A DNA stretch of 64,000 nucleotides, from positions 772,499 through 836,498 of the forward strand of contig NZ_FPJO01000001.1 of NCBI RefSeq assembly GCF_900119365.1, in the 5' to 3' direction. Numbering within the stretch: position 1 is the first letter of the stretch; every line of letters starts with the position of its first letter. A program made the position numbers and the translations under genes. Source of the DNA: Streptomyces atratus (lineage in GTDB: Bacteria > Actinomycetota > Actinomycetes > Streptomycetales > Streptomycetaceae). The notes beneath the pieces were generated by a model. The model was given only the letters and a program-made list of their open reading frames with translations. It was not told the DNA's origin and searched no databases. Below are positions 1 to 8,358 of this stretch, piece after piece.

Positions 1-939
1 GTCGTGGTCGAGGAAGGCCGCCTCGAAGGAGTTGCGGGCCAGCGTGCGCAGCTGCTCCTGGTCCAGACCGAGCGCCTCGCGGACGGCGTGGAAGGTGTCC
101 CCGACGTATCCGCCGAAGTAGGCGGGGTCGTCGGAGTTCACCGTGCAGAGCAGTCCGGCGGCCATCATGGCCCGCAGCGGGTGATCCTCCAGGGTGTCGA
201 TGGCGCGCAGCCGTACGTTGGACAGCGGGCAGAGGGTGAGCGGCACCCGGTCCGCGACCAGCCGCTTCACCAGCTCCGGGTCCTCCATGCAGCGCAGCCC
301 GTGGTCGATGCGCTCCACCCCGAGGACATCCAGGGCCTCCCGGATGTACTCGGGCGGGCCCTCCTCGCCGGCGTGCGCGACCTTGCGCAGCCCGAGCGCC
401 GCGGCCGCCTCGTACACCTCGCGGAACTTGGCGGGCGGGTGGCCGACCTCCGCCGAGTCGAGGCCGACCGCGCTGATCCGGTGCAGATACGGCTTCGCCG
501 CCTCCAGGGTCAAAAGCGCCGATTCGGCCGACTGGTCGCGCAGGAAGCACATGATCAGCTGGGTGGAGATGCCGTGCTTCTCCTCGCTGCGGTCCAGCGC
601 CCGGCCGAGCCCCTCGACGACGGTGCCGATCGGGACTCCGCGGGCGGTGTGCGCCTGCGGGTCGAAGAAGATCTCCGCGTGCCGGACGCCCTGTGCGGCG
701 GCGCGGGCGAGGTACGCGTCGGCGAGCTCCTCGAAGTCCTCCTCGGTCCGGAGCACCGCCATCAGCGCGTAGTACAGGTCCAGGAAGCTCTGCAGGTCCT
801 CGAAGAGGTAGGCGGTGCGGAGCTCCTCGGTGTCGGCGTACGGCAGTTGCACGCCGTTGCGCCGGGCGAGCGCGAAGGCCAGTTCGGGTTCGAGGGTGCC
901 TTCGATGTGGAGGTGGAGTTCGGCTTTGGGGAGGTGCAC
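1..939 (-). CDS. Adenine deaminase (adenosine deaminase superfamily), C-terminus cut by window edge
   Basis: Metal-dependent purine deaminase releasing ammonia in purine salvage, presumably cytosolic. About 313 codons are visible; the 3' end lies outside the window. Metal-binding motif ELHLHIEGTL sits near residues 7-16, followed by the HAGEEGPPEYI block, the IDHGLR motif and NSDDPAYFGG near the cut. The segment DLQSFLDLYYALMAVLRTE and the FFDPQAHTARG block resemble the adenine-deaminase branch (yeast Aah1/Pseudomonas type) more than classical adenosine deaminases, although such proteins are usually annotated adenosine deaminase in Streptomyces. GTG at 939 is the only reasonable start: the frame has a stop 19 codons upstream and no other start codon between. 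No strong ribosome site is visible. RNase Z lies 48 bp upstream on the same strand. Family assignment is sure; the preferred substrate is inference. Confidence 0.9.
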   Translation of the reverse strand, partial: MHLPKAELHLHIEGTLEPELAFALARRNGVQLPYADTEELRTAYLFEDLQSFLDLYYALMAVLRTEEDFEELADAYLARAAAQGVRHAEIFFDPQAHTARGVPIGTVVEGLGRALDRSEEKHGISTQLIMCFLRDQSAESALLTLEAAKPYLHRISAVGLDSAEVGHPPAKFREVYEAAAALGLRKVAHAGEEGPPEYIREALDVLGVERIDHGLRCMEDPELVKRLVADRVPLTLCPLSNVRLRAIDTLEDHPLRAMMAAGLLCTVNSDDPAYFGGYVGDTFHAVREALGLDQEQLRTLARNSFEAAFLDHD

Positions 940-987
940 GGGTTTTTCACGCTCACAGACGGTGGTGCTGATGTGGTGCTGGTGTGT

Positions 988-1896
988 TCAGAGGTGCCGG
1001 GTGGGCACGCGGACCCGGCCGAGGTCCTGGGCGACGGTCAGTTCGCCCTCGTACCCCGCCGCGCGGGCCTGGGCCTCGAAGGCGGCCGGGTCGTCGTACC
1101 GCTGCGAGAAGTGCGTCAGCACGAGGTGCCGTACACCCGCGTCCCGGGCCACCCGGGCCGCCTGGCCGGCGGTCAGATGGCCGTGGTCGGTGGCGAGCCG
1201 TTCGTCCTCGTCCAGGAAGGTCGACTCGATGACCAGCAGGTCGCAGCCCTCGGCGAGCACATGCACGCCCTCGCAGAGCCTCGTGTCCATGATGAACGCG
1301 AACCGCTGGCCGCGCCTGCGCTCGGAGACGTCGTCGAGCGTGACGCCGCCGAGGGCGCCCTCGCGCTGGATCCGGCCGACGTCCGGGCCCTTGATGCCGT
1401 GCTCGGCGAGCTTCTCCGGCAGCATGCGCCGCCCGTCGGGCTCGACGAGCCGGTAGCCGAACGACTCGACGGGGTGCGAGAGCCGGTGGGCGCTGAGCGT
1501 GTACGCGTCGGTGGTGGCGAGCACCCCGTCGGCGTCGACCGGGGCCTCGGTCAGCTCGACGGACTCGCGGTAGGCGGTGGCGTACCGCAGCCGTTCGAAG
1601 AAGTGCTGCCCGCTCGCCGGGTAGTGCGCGGTGACCGGGTGCGGGACCTGGTCGAGGTTGATCCGCTGGATCACCCCGGCCAGGCCCAGCGAGTGGTCGC
1701 CGTGGAAGTGCGTGACGCAGATCCGGTCGATGTCGTGCGCGGCGACACCGGCCCGCAGCATCTGGCGCTGGGTGCCCTCACCGGGGTCGAAGAGGATGCC
1801 CTCGCCGTCCCAGCGCAGCAGATAGCCGTTGTGATTGCGGTGTCTGGTCGGGACCTGGCTGGCGGTGCCGAGGACCACGAGTTCGCGTACGGACAC
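988..1896 (-). CDS. rnz: Ribonuclease Z (tRNA 3' endonuclease)
   Basis: 302-residue MBL-fold endonuclease that removes 3' trailers from tRNA precursors lacking an encoded CCA; both tRNA-Ala genes in this window appear to lack CCA. Zinc-binding motif [10 protein letters not shown] lies at residues 62-71. Further metal ligands are the Asp of [11 protein letters not shown], the DHGHLT motif and the His of [10 protein letters not shown]. The N-terminus [18 protein letters not shown] and the length are typical of bacterial long-form RNase Z. It starts with ATG 18 bp after the HIT gene stop, so the two are probably cotranscribed, and the deaminase gene follows 48 bp downstream. Nothing is unusual in composition or length. 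Confidence 0.95.
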   Translation of the reverse strand: MSVRELVVLGTASQVPTRHRNHNGYLLRWDGEGILFDPGEGTQRQMLRAGVAAHDIDRICVTHFHGDHSLGLAGVIQRINLDQVPHPVTAHYPASGQHFFERLRYATAYRESVELTEAPVDADGVLATTDAYTLSAHRLSHPVESFGYRLVEPDGRRMLPEKLAEHGIKGPDVGRIQREGALGGVTLDDVSERRRGQRFAFIMDTRLCEGVHVLAEGCDLLVIESTFLDEDERLATDHGHLTAGQAARVARDAGVRHLVLTHFSQRYDDPAAFEAQARAAGYEGELTVAQDLGRVRVPTRHL

Positions 1897-1914
1897 GGTG
1901 TGCGACCGGCCGCT

Positions 1915-2274
1915 CTAGCCGGGGGGCCACTGCAGTCCGCGGCCGCCCAGGACGTGGGCGTGCGCGTGGAAGACGGTCTGGCCGGCGCCGGCGCCGGTGT
2001 TGAAGACGACCCGGTACCCGGTGTCCACGATCTTCTCGTCGGCGGCGACCTGCCCGGCCTCACGCAGTATGTCGGCGGCGATCGCCGGCTCGGCGGCGGC
2101 GAGCGCGGCGGCGTCCGGGTGGTGGACGCGGGGGATGACGAGTACGTGGGTGGGGGCCTGCGGGTTGATGTCCCGGAAGGCGACGGTGGTCTCGGTCTCG
2201 CGGACGATGGTGGCCGGGATCTCGCCCGAGACGATCTTGCAGAACAGGCAGTCGGGCTGCGGTTCTCCTGCCAT
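1915..2274 (-). CDS. HIT family protein (nucleotide hydrolase/transferase)
   Basis: 119-residue histidine-triad protein, most like HinT-type purine nucleoside phosphoramidases. The catalytic triad HAHAH occupies residues 103-107, in the sequence TVFHAHAHVLGGRG. The N-terminal CLFCKIVSGEIPA block is characteristic of the family, with Cys9 and Cys12 possibly binding zinc. ATG at 2274 was chosen because a GAGGAG ribosome site lies 8 bases upstream; an in-frame upstream ATG would add 14 residues without family similarity. It is the first gene of a minus-strand run with RNase Z and the deaminase. The physiological substrate cannot be inferred. Confidence 0.9.
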   Translation of the reverse strand: MAGEPQPDCLFCKIVSGEIPATIVRETETTVAFRDINPQAPTHVLVIPRVHHPDAAALAAAEPAIAADILREAGQVAADEKIVDTGYRVVFNTGAGAGQTVFHAHAHVLGGRGLQWPPG

Positions 2275-2361
2275 GGGGCGGCTCCTCGGTAGGCGGTGAT
2301 CGTTGTACGGCATGGTATCGGGCCCGGAATCCAGCCTCTCCGGCGATTGAGGAGCGGGGGC

Positions 2362-2380
2362 CCGGGGGCAGCGCCCCCGG
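2362..2380. repeat. GC-rich hairpin between tricorn protease and HIT genes
   Basis: A perfect 8-bp stem (CCGGGGGC / GCCCCCGG) with loop AGC, in the 169-bp gap upstream of the HIT gene and downstream of the tricorn gene. Stem-loops of this type, preceded by a GGCGATTGAGGAGCGGGG-like stretch as here (2341-2360), recur in Streptomyces intergenic regions. It may act as a terminator for the upstream minus-strand tricorn transcript. No T-tract follows on the minus strand. Confidence 0.55.
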
Positions 2381-2443
2381 TTACGGGAAGGGCGGGCAGG
2401 GGCACACGCCCGCCGCAGGCGCACCCCACCCGCGCCCCACCCC

Positions 2444-5400
2444 CTACGCCTCCGGCAGCTCCGGCGCCCGCTTCGCCGGCGTCCGCGCCAGTGACGCCAG
2501 CGCGATCCGGATCGCCTCGTCCAGCTGCGGGTCCCGCCCCGCCACATGGTCCTGCGGCGTCATCACGACCTCGACATCGGGATCGACCCCGTGGTTCTCC
2601 ACGCCCCAGCCGTAACCCTCCAACCAGAACGCGTACTTGGGCTGGGTGACCGATGTCCCGTCCACCAGCCGGTACCGGCCGTCGATGCCGACCACGCCGC
2701 CCCAGGTCCGGGTACCGACCACCGTCCCGATGCCCAGCGCCTTGATCGCGGCGTTCACCACGTCGCCGTCCGAGCCGGAGAACTCGTTGGCCACGGCGAC
2801 CAATGGCCCGCGCGGCGCGTCCTGCGGGTAGCTGAACGGCAGCCTGCCGCGCGGCATGTCCCAGCCGACGACGCGGCGGGCGAGCTTCTCCACGATCAGC
2901 TGCGAAGTGTGGCCGCCGCGGTTCTCCCGGACGTCCACGACCAGCCCCTCGCGGGCCACTTCGATCCGCAGATCGCGGTGGAGCTGCGCCCAGCCCGAGC
3001 CGACCATGTCGGGGACGTGGAGGTAGCCGAGGCGCCCGCCGGAGTGCTCGTGCACATACGCCCGCCGGCCGGCGACCCACGCGTGGTAGCGCAGCGCCTC
3101 CTCGTCGGCGAGGGGTACGACGACGACATGGCGGGGGTCGCCGCCGTCCACCGGCGAGACGGTCAGCTCGACCGGCTTGTCCGCCGAGCCGGTGAGCAGC
3201 GGGCCGGGCCCGGTCACCGGGTCGACCGGGCAGCCGTCGACGGCGAGGATCGTGTCCCCGGCGCGCACCGCCACCCCGGGCGCGGCGAGCGGCGAGCGGG
3301 CCTCCGGGTCGGAGGTCTCGGACGGCAGGATCCGGTCGATGCGCCAACCGCCGTCCTCCGCACGGGAGATGTCCGCGCCGAGCAGCCCCTGCCGGGCCGA
3401 GTCGTCGCACCATCCGCCGGACGGCCTCACATAGGCGTGCGAGGTGCCGAGCTCCCCCTGCACCTCCCACAACAGGTCCATCAGGTCGTCGTGGGTGGCG
3501 ACCCGTTCCAGCACCGGGCGGTAGCGGTCCAGGACCCCGTCCCAGTCGAGGCCTCCCATGTCGGGGCGCCAGAAGTTGTCCCGCATGATGCGCCCGGCCT
3601 CGTCGTACATCTGGCGCCATTCGGCGGCCGGTTCGAGGGTCCGCCGGATCCGGGAGAGGTCGACGGTGACGCCGCCGTCGCTGCCGCCGTCCTCGTCGTC
3701 GGCGGAGACATGGCTGTCGGACGGTACGACGCGCAGCTTGCCCCGGGTGTGCAGGACGATCCGCTTGCCGTCCCCGCTGACCGCGAAGTCCTTGACGCCC
3801 GAGGCGAGTTCCTCGCAGCGCAGCTTCTCCAGGTCGTACCGCTCCAGCACGGTCTCGGGCCGCCCCGAGTCGGGCGTGGCGCCGCTCGTACCGAGCACCC
3901 CGGTCACCGGGTGGCACAGCCACAGCAGCCCGTCCTTCGCGGCCCGCAGCGTGGAGTAGCTGGCGGCCTCGACGGGCAGCGGCAGGATCCGGTCGGCGAG
4001 CCCGTCGAGGTCGATGCGGGTGACGGGCAGCGCGGTCGGGTTGTCCTGGTCGCCCTCGCCGCCGCCCTTCTCCTTCTCGGCCGGGCGGCCGTGGCGCTGC
4101 GGCCCGAACGGGGAGGGTGTGGTGGCGGCGAGCGTGAGCAGATACGGGCGGCAGGCGCCGATGAACGCCAGGTCGAAGACATGGGCGTCGTAGACCGGGT
4201 CGAAGGACCGCTCGGAGAGGAACGCGAGGTGCTTGCCGTCGCCGGTGAACGCGGGAGCGAAGTCCCGGAAGCGCAGCGGGGTGGCCTCGGTGACCGAGAG
4301 GTCGGCGAGGTGGGCGAGCTTGAGCCGGCTGAGCGGCTCGGGGCCGGGGTGGGACCAGGCGAGCCAGGCGGAGTCGGGCGAGAAGGCGAGGCCGGAGGCG
4401 TCGCCGTGCTCGCTGCGGTCCACCTCGTGGACTTCGCCGCTCTCCCGCTCGACGATCAGGACCCGCCCGTCGTGCGCGGCGACGGCGAACCGGCTGCCGT
4501 CGGGGGCCGGGGCGAGGTCGAGGACCCTGCCGATGCGACCTGCGGCGAGGCGGCGCGGAGCGGAGCCGGGGGCGGTGCCGGTGGCGGGTGCGCACTCCAG
4601 GGCGTCGTCGCCCTCGGCGTCGGTGACCCAGACGACGTGCTGGTCGCCGTCGGCCTGGAAGGTGCGGGGCAGCCGGGCCCGTACGCCCGGTTCCGCGGCG
4701 AGTACGCGGGCCGGGCCCCCGCGGTGGGTGACCCAGTGGACGGCGCCGCGCGTCCCGACGGCGCTGCCGCGGCCGGTGCGGTCCGGGGAGGCGGAGTCGA
4801 GGTGGCTGCCGGCGTGCACGGAGTGCGGCTGGAGGTCGGTGCGCTGGCCGCCGAGCCGGATGTCGAGGCGGCGGGGGCCGTCGCCCTCCAGGCCGTCCAG
4901 CAGCCAGAGTTCACCGGCCGAGGCGTAGGCGACTCGGGTGCCGTCGGTGGTCGCGTGGCGGGCGTAGAAGCCCTCGATGCCGGTGTGGCGGCGCAGACCG
5001 GAGCCGTCGGGAAGCGAGGAGTAGAGTGCGCCGACGCCTTCGTGGTCGGAGAGGAAGGCTATGCGCTCCCCCACCCACATCGGGCACTCGATGTTCCCGT
5101 CGAGCTCCGCGTGGATCCGTACGAACTCCGCCGGGCCGTCCGCCGGGGGCTCCTGCTCGATCCACAACTTGCCTGCCGTGCCGCCCCGGTAGCGCTTCCA
5201 GGTGGCGGCCTCGCGCCCCATCGTGACCGAGAGCAGCAGGACCCGGCCGCCGGGCCCGTACGCGAGCGATCCCACCGGCCCGTACGGCAGGGTCCGCGCG
5301 GGCCCGCCGTCGACCGGGACGGCCCGGGCCCAGGTGCGCCGGTGCGAGGCCTGCCCCTGGGCGCTGATGACCAGCACCTCGCCGCCGGGCGTCCAGCCGT

Positions 5401-5677
5401 GGACGGCGGTCTGCTCGTCGCCCCAGTAGGTGAGCCGTTGCGAGGGGCCGCCGTCGGCCGGTGCGACGTGCACCTCGGGCACCCCGTCCCGGGTGGACGT
5501 CCAGGCGACCCGGGTTCCGTCGGGCGATATCCGTGGGCCGGTGACAGGCCGGTTGTCGGCACTGACGCGCCAGGCCCGGCCGCCGTCCAGCGGCGCCAGC
5601 CAGACATCGTCCTCGGCGGTGAAGGCGATCGAATCGCCCTGGACATGGGGGTATCGGAGGTAGGCAGGCTGTGTCAC
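2444..5677 (-). CDS. Tricorn-type protease (S41 family peptidase with beta-propellers)
   Basis: About 1077 residues, matching the roughly 1070 of archaeal tricorn protease, which degrades oligopeptides released by the proteasome. The N-terminal two thirds hold propeller-like repeats (for example SADNRPVTGPRISPDGTRVA). A PDZ-like segment around 760-850 precedes the S41 core. Residues matching the tricorn active site are visible: Ser-His in LGTSHAYVRP near residue 750, Ser969-Asp970 in EFSGSDGD, and Glu1027 in YGWGVENHGV. The 219-220 residue spacing from Ser-His to Ser and the 58 from Ser to Glu match Thermoplasma tricorn. GTG at 5677 (VTQPAYLRYPHVQ) is preferred over GTG at 5686, three codons upstream. 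No signal peptide is seen, so it is probably cytosolic. Monocistronic context. Confidence 0.9.
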   Translation of the reverse strand: MTQPAYLRYPHVQGDSIAFTAEDDVWLAPLDGGRAWRVSADNRPVTGPRISPDGTRVAWTSTRDGVPEVHVAPADGGPSQRLTYWGDEQTAVHGWTPGGEVLVISAQGQASHRRTWARAVPVDGGPARTLPYGPVGSLAYGPGGRVLLLSVTMGREAATWKRYRGGTAGKLWIEQEPPADGPAEFVRIHAELDGNIECPMWVGERIAFLSDHEGVGALYSSLPDGSGLRRHTGIEGFYARHATTDGTRVAYASAGELWLLDGLEGDGPRRLDIRLGGQRTDLQPHSVHAGSHLDSASPDRTGRGSAVGTRGAVHWVTHRGGPARVLAAEPGVRARLPRTFQADGDQHVVWVTDAEGDDALECAPATGTAPGSAPRRLAAGRIGRVLDLAPAPDGSRFAVAAHDGRVLIVERESGEVHEVDRSEHGDASGLAFSPDSAWLAWSHPGPEPLSRLKLAHLADLSVTEATPLRFRDFAPAFTGDGKHLAFLSERSFDPVYDAHVFDLAFIGACRPYLLTLAATTPSPFGPQRHGRPAEKEKGGGEGDQDNPTALPVTRIDLDGLADRILPLPVEAASYSTLRAAKDGLLWLCHPVTGVLGTSGATPDSGRPETVLERYDLEKLRCEELASGVKDFAVSGDGKRIVLHTRGKLRVVPSDSHVSADDEDGGSDGGVTVDLSRIRRTLEPAAEWRQMYDEAGRIMRDNFWRPDMGGLDWDGVLDRYRPVLERVATHDDLMDLLWEVQGELGTSHAYVRPSGGWCDDSARQGLLGADISRAEDGGWRIDRILPSETSDPEARSPLAAPGVAVRAGDTILAVDGCPVDPVTGPGPLLTGSADKPVELTVSPVDGGDPRHVVVVPLADEEALRYHAWVAGRRAYVHEHSGGRLGYLHVPDMVGSGWAQLHRDLRIEVAREGLVVDVRENRGGHTSQLIVEKLARRVVGWDMPRGRLPFSYPQDAPRGPLVAVANEFSGSDGDVVNAAIKALGIGTVVGTRTWGGVVGIDGRYRLVDGTSVTQPKYAFWLEGYGWGVENHGVDPDVEVVMTPQDHVAGRDPQLDEAIRIALASLARTPAKRAPELPEA

Positions 5678-5757
5678 ACCGATCACCCTAGGCCGCGGCC
5701 ATGCTCTGCGTAACCGGGTTGGCCGGAGTACGACGGGCCGCCGGGCGCCCGCCGGAC

Positions 5758-6297
5758 TCACTTGCCCCTGGGCGCTTCGGTCACCGTCACCGTGACGGTG
5801 ACCGTCGGCCGGAAGCCGGCGCCGCCACCGGCCGGCGGCGGGTTCACCACGGCGGTCGTGGGGGTGTCGTCGCAGTCGCCGAGCGCATCCGCCCGGAAGA
5901 CGGACCTCCCGCCCGCCTTCGCGGTCAGGTCGCCGAGCACACACCGCCCGCCGAGCTCCTGGGTGACCTTGCCGGTGAGCGTGATGGCCTCGCCGTTCCC
6001 GGTCTTGCCGGTGCAGTCGACGTCCGCGATCCGGTGCGCGGAGGCGGCGGGCGAGGCAACCCCGATCCCGAGCCCCTCCCCGTCGACTCCGGCGGTGCAG
6101 TTCAGCCACCGCACGTCGACCCCGTTGCGCTCCAGTGCGCCGGTGCCGGCCTGATCGGTGGTCACGGCGATGGACACGGAGTTCAGTCCGCCCACGGGCT
6201 CACAGCCCACAGCACCCGCGACCGCCGCGACCACGAGTGCGGACACGGCCAGAAAGCGCCGTTCTCTTCCCCGGGCCCATGCCCTTGTTGTCCCCAT
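5758..6297 (-). CDS. Putative lipoprotein with Thr-Val C-terminal tail
   Basis: 179 residues. A basic N-terminus (MGTTRAWARGRERR) is followed by a hydrophobic stretch and a Cys in VAGAVGC, consistent with a lipoprotein signal peptide, although Ala at -3 is a weak lipobox. The mature part contains five further Cys (LNCTAG, DVDCTG, RCVLGD, GDCDDT), which could form disulfides outside the membrane. The C-terminus is an alternating TVTVTVTVT run whose codons form a 27-bp palindrome (5778-5804). ATG at 6297 was chosen because the signal peptide follows directly; an upstream ATG would add 25 residues before it. It resembles Streptomyces hypothetical lipoproteins; function unknown. Confidence 0.75.
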   Translation of the reverse strand: MGTTRAWARGRERRFLAVSALVVAAVAGAVGCEPVGGLNSVSIAVTTDQAGTGALERNGVDVRWLNCTAGVDGEGLGIGVASPAASAHRIADVDCTGKTGNGEAITLTGKVTQELGGRCVLGDLTAKAGGRSVFRADALGDCDDTPTTAVVNPPPAGGGAGFRPTVTVTVTVTEAPRGK

Positions 6298-6417
6298 ACG
6301 GGCAGCTTCCCACCGTTCGCCCGCGAAGCGGTAGACGGCTTGCGGCCGGAACCGCGAGCGGCTCCGGCGCACGCGACGGGGCGCACAGCGGGCGCACGGC
6401 GGGGCTCACGACAGGGG

Positions 6418-7164
6418 TCACGACCAGCGGCCGGTGCGCCCCAGCAGCAGTGCCGTCGCCGCCGTGCCCGCCGTCGAGGTACGCAGGACGCTCGCCCCGA
6501 GCCGGCAGGTCCGGGCGCCCGCCGCGGCGAAGACCGCCAGCTCGTCCGGCGACACACCGCCCTCGGGACCCACGACGAGCACGATCTCGCCCTGGGCGGG
6601 GAGCCGGACGGTGGCCAGCGGCTCGCTGTCGTGCCCCCGGTCCTCGTGCAGCACGGCCGCGAAGTCCGCCGCGTCCAGCAGCGCCGCGACCTGCTTGGTC
6701 GTCATCGCCTCGGCCACCTCGGGGAAGCGCACCCGGCGGGACTGCTTCCCCGCCTCCCGGGCGGTGTTGCGCCATTTGGCGAGGGACTTGAGGCCGCGGT
6801 CGCCCTTCCACTGCGTGATGCAGCGCGCCGCCTGCCAGGGCACGATCGCGTCGACGCCGGTCTCCGTCATCGTCTCCACGGCGACCTCGCCGCGGTCGCC
6901 CTTGGGCAGGGCCTGGACGACGGTGATGCGCGGTCCGGGCACGGGCTCCTCCCGGACGGCGCCCAGGCCGGTGAGGACGAGCCGGTCCTTGCCCTCGGCG
7001 GCGCCGACTACGCCTTCCGTCCAGTGGCCGCGCCCATCGGTGAGCACGACCTCCTCGCCGGCGCGCAGCCGCTTCACCGACACGGCGTGCCGGCCCTCGG
7101 GCCCCTCCAGGACGAACTCGGGCCCCTCGGGGACCTGTTCGACGACGAAGACCGGTGCGGTCAC
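6418..7164 (-). CDS. rsmE: 16S rRNA m3U1498 methyltransferase RsmE
   Basis: 248-residue SPOUT-fold enzyme that uses S-adenosylmethionine to methylate N3 of U1498 in 16S rRNA. An N-terminal PUA-like region (GPEGRHAVSVKRLRAGE) precedes the SPOUT domain. The knot motifs VLVVGPEGGVSPDE and LGASVLRTSTAGTAA are diagnostic. The central TMTETGVDAIVPWQAARC and AREAGKQSRRVRFPEV blocks are typical of RsmE. GTG at 7164 overlaps the TGA of the upstream nitronate monooxygenase gene by 4 bp (GTGA), indicating translational coupling and fixing the start. Length is normal for the family. Confidence 0.95.
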   Translation of the reverse strand: MTAPVFVVEQVPEGPEFVLEGPEGRHAVSVKRLRAGEEVVLTDGRGHWTEGVVGAAEGKDRLVLTGLGAVREEPVPGPRITVVQALPKGDRGEVAVETMTETGVDAIVPWQAARCITQWKGDRGLKSLAKWRNTAREAGKQSRRVRFPEVAEAMTTKQVAALLDAADFAAVLHEDRGHDSEPLATVRLPAQGEIVLVVGPEGGVSPDELAVFAAAGARTCRLGASVLRTSTAGTAATALLLGRTGRWS

Positions 7165-8234
7165 TGCGTACTCCCTGTGCTCACTGCCGTCCGTGCGGCG
7201 TCCAGTTCCTCGGCGAGCAGCCGGACCAGCCGGCCCGCGGGCAGCTCGCGTGCCATCCGGTGTCCCTGGCCCGCCCACAGCGCCATGCCCTGCGCGTCCC
7301 CGGCCTTCACCGCCGCCTTGCGCAGCCCGGCGGTCAGATAGTGGACCTGCGGGTAGGCGGCGGGGGCGTACGGTCCGTGCTCGCGCATGAACCGGTTGAC
7401 CAGGCCCCGGGCCGGGCGGCCGGAGAACGCCCGGGTCAGGGCGGTCCGTACGAACAGCGGGTTGGTCAGCGCCTGCTTGTGCAGCGGGCTCGCCCCCGAC
7501 TCGGGGCAGGCGAGGAACGCCGTACCGAGCTGTGCCGCCTCCGCGCCCGCGGCGAGCACCGCGGCGATCTGGGAGCCGCGCATCAGCCCGCCCGTGGCGA
7601 CGATCGGTATCTGCACGGTCTCACGGACCTGGGACACCAGCGAGAGCAGCCCGATCCCGGTGCCGTCGGTCTGCGGGTCGTCGCGGTGGGTGGACTGGTG
7701 GCCGCCCGCCTCGATGCCCTGGACACAGACCGCGTCGGCGCCCGCCCACTGGGCGGCCTGGGCCTCCTCGGGCGTGGTGACCGTCACGACGGTGTACGTG
7801 CCGACGCCGGCGAACGCGTCGAGGGTGTCGCGGGTCGGGCAGCCGAAGGTGAACGAGACGGCCGGAACCGGGTCCTCCAGGAGGATGGCGAGTTTGGCGT
7901 CGTAGTTGTCGTCGCCGCCGGAGTCCGTGTCGCCGAGCGGGGTCTCGTACCAGGCGGCCTCGCCCGCGAGCTGGTGCCGGTACACCTCCACGGCGCTCGG
8001 GTCGGCGAGCGCCGGCTGCGGCATGAAGAGATTGACGCCGAAGGGCCGACCGGACAGCCCGCGCAGCTGTTTGATCTCGTTGTACATGCCGTCGGCCGTC
8101 TTGTACCCGGCGGCGAGAAAGCCGAGCCCGCCCGCCTCGGAGACGGCTGCGGCGAGCTGCGGACCGGACGAGCCGCCCGCCATCGGGGCCTGCACGATCG
8201 GATACCGGCAGAGATCGGTCAACGCGGATGACAT
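7161..8234 (-). CDS. Nitronate monooxygenase (2-nitropropane dioxygenase family)
   Basis: 357-residue FMN-dependent TIM-barrel enzyme of the family that oxidises alkyl nitronates such as propionate 3-nitronate, a detoxification role. Visible features: N-terminal PIVQAPMAGGSSGPQLAAAV, the phosphate-binding VATGGLMRGSQIAAVLAAGA, and QLGTAFLACPESG. The motif GIEAGGHQSTHRDD carries the conserved active-site His region. ATG start at 8234. Its stop overlaps the RsmE start by 4 bp, so the two form an operon although their functions are unrelated. A terminator downstream of dnaJ lies between this gene and the hrcA-dnaJ operon. Confidence 0.9.
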   Translation of the reverse strand: MSSALTDLCRYPIVQAPMAGGSSGPQLAAAVSEAGGLGFLAAGYKTADGMYNEIKQLRGLSGRPFGVNLFMPQPALADPSAVEVYRHQLAGEAAWYETPLGDTDSGGDDNYDAKLAILLEDPVPAVSFTFGCPTRDTLDAFAGVGTYTVVTVTTPEEAQAAQWAGADAVCVQGIEAGGHQSTHRDDPQTDGTGIGLLSLVSQVRETVQIPIVATGGLMRGSQIAAVLAAGAEAAQLGTAFLACPESGASPLHKQALTNPLFVRTALTRAFSGRPARGLVNRFMREHGPYAPAAYPQVHYLTAGLRKAAVKAGDAQGMALWAGQGHRMARELPAGRLVRLLAEELDAARTAVSTGSTQ

Positions 8235-8299
8235 GACCGCATCGTGTCACGTCCGGCGCGGCGCGGGGCGCGCGGGACAAGGTCCGCTTTGTACTCAAA

Positions 8300-8334
8300 C
8301 GCCGGACGGGCCCGTCGAGCGGGCCCGTCCGGCG
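8300..8334 (-). terminator. dnaJ transcription terminator
   Basis: Perfect 15-bp inverted repeat (CGCCGGACGGGCCCG with loop TCGAG) starting 24 bp past the dnaJ stop and upstream of the nitronate monooxygenase gene. It lacks a strong U-tract, as is common for Streptomyces terminators. Confidence 0.8.
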
Positions 8335-8358
8335 TCCGGAAAGGGTGCGGCAGACCGG

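Noticed and set aside
4..2292. 762-codon open frame on the plus strand
   Set aside because: Antisense to the deaminase, RNase Z and HIT genes, which all have clear motifs.
2546..5713. 1055-codon open frame on the plus strand
   Set aside because: Antisense to the tricorn protease gene, without family features.
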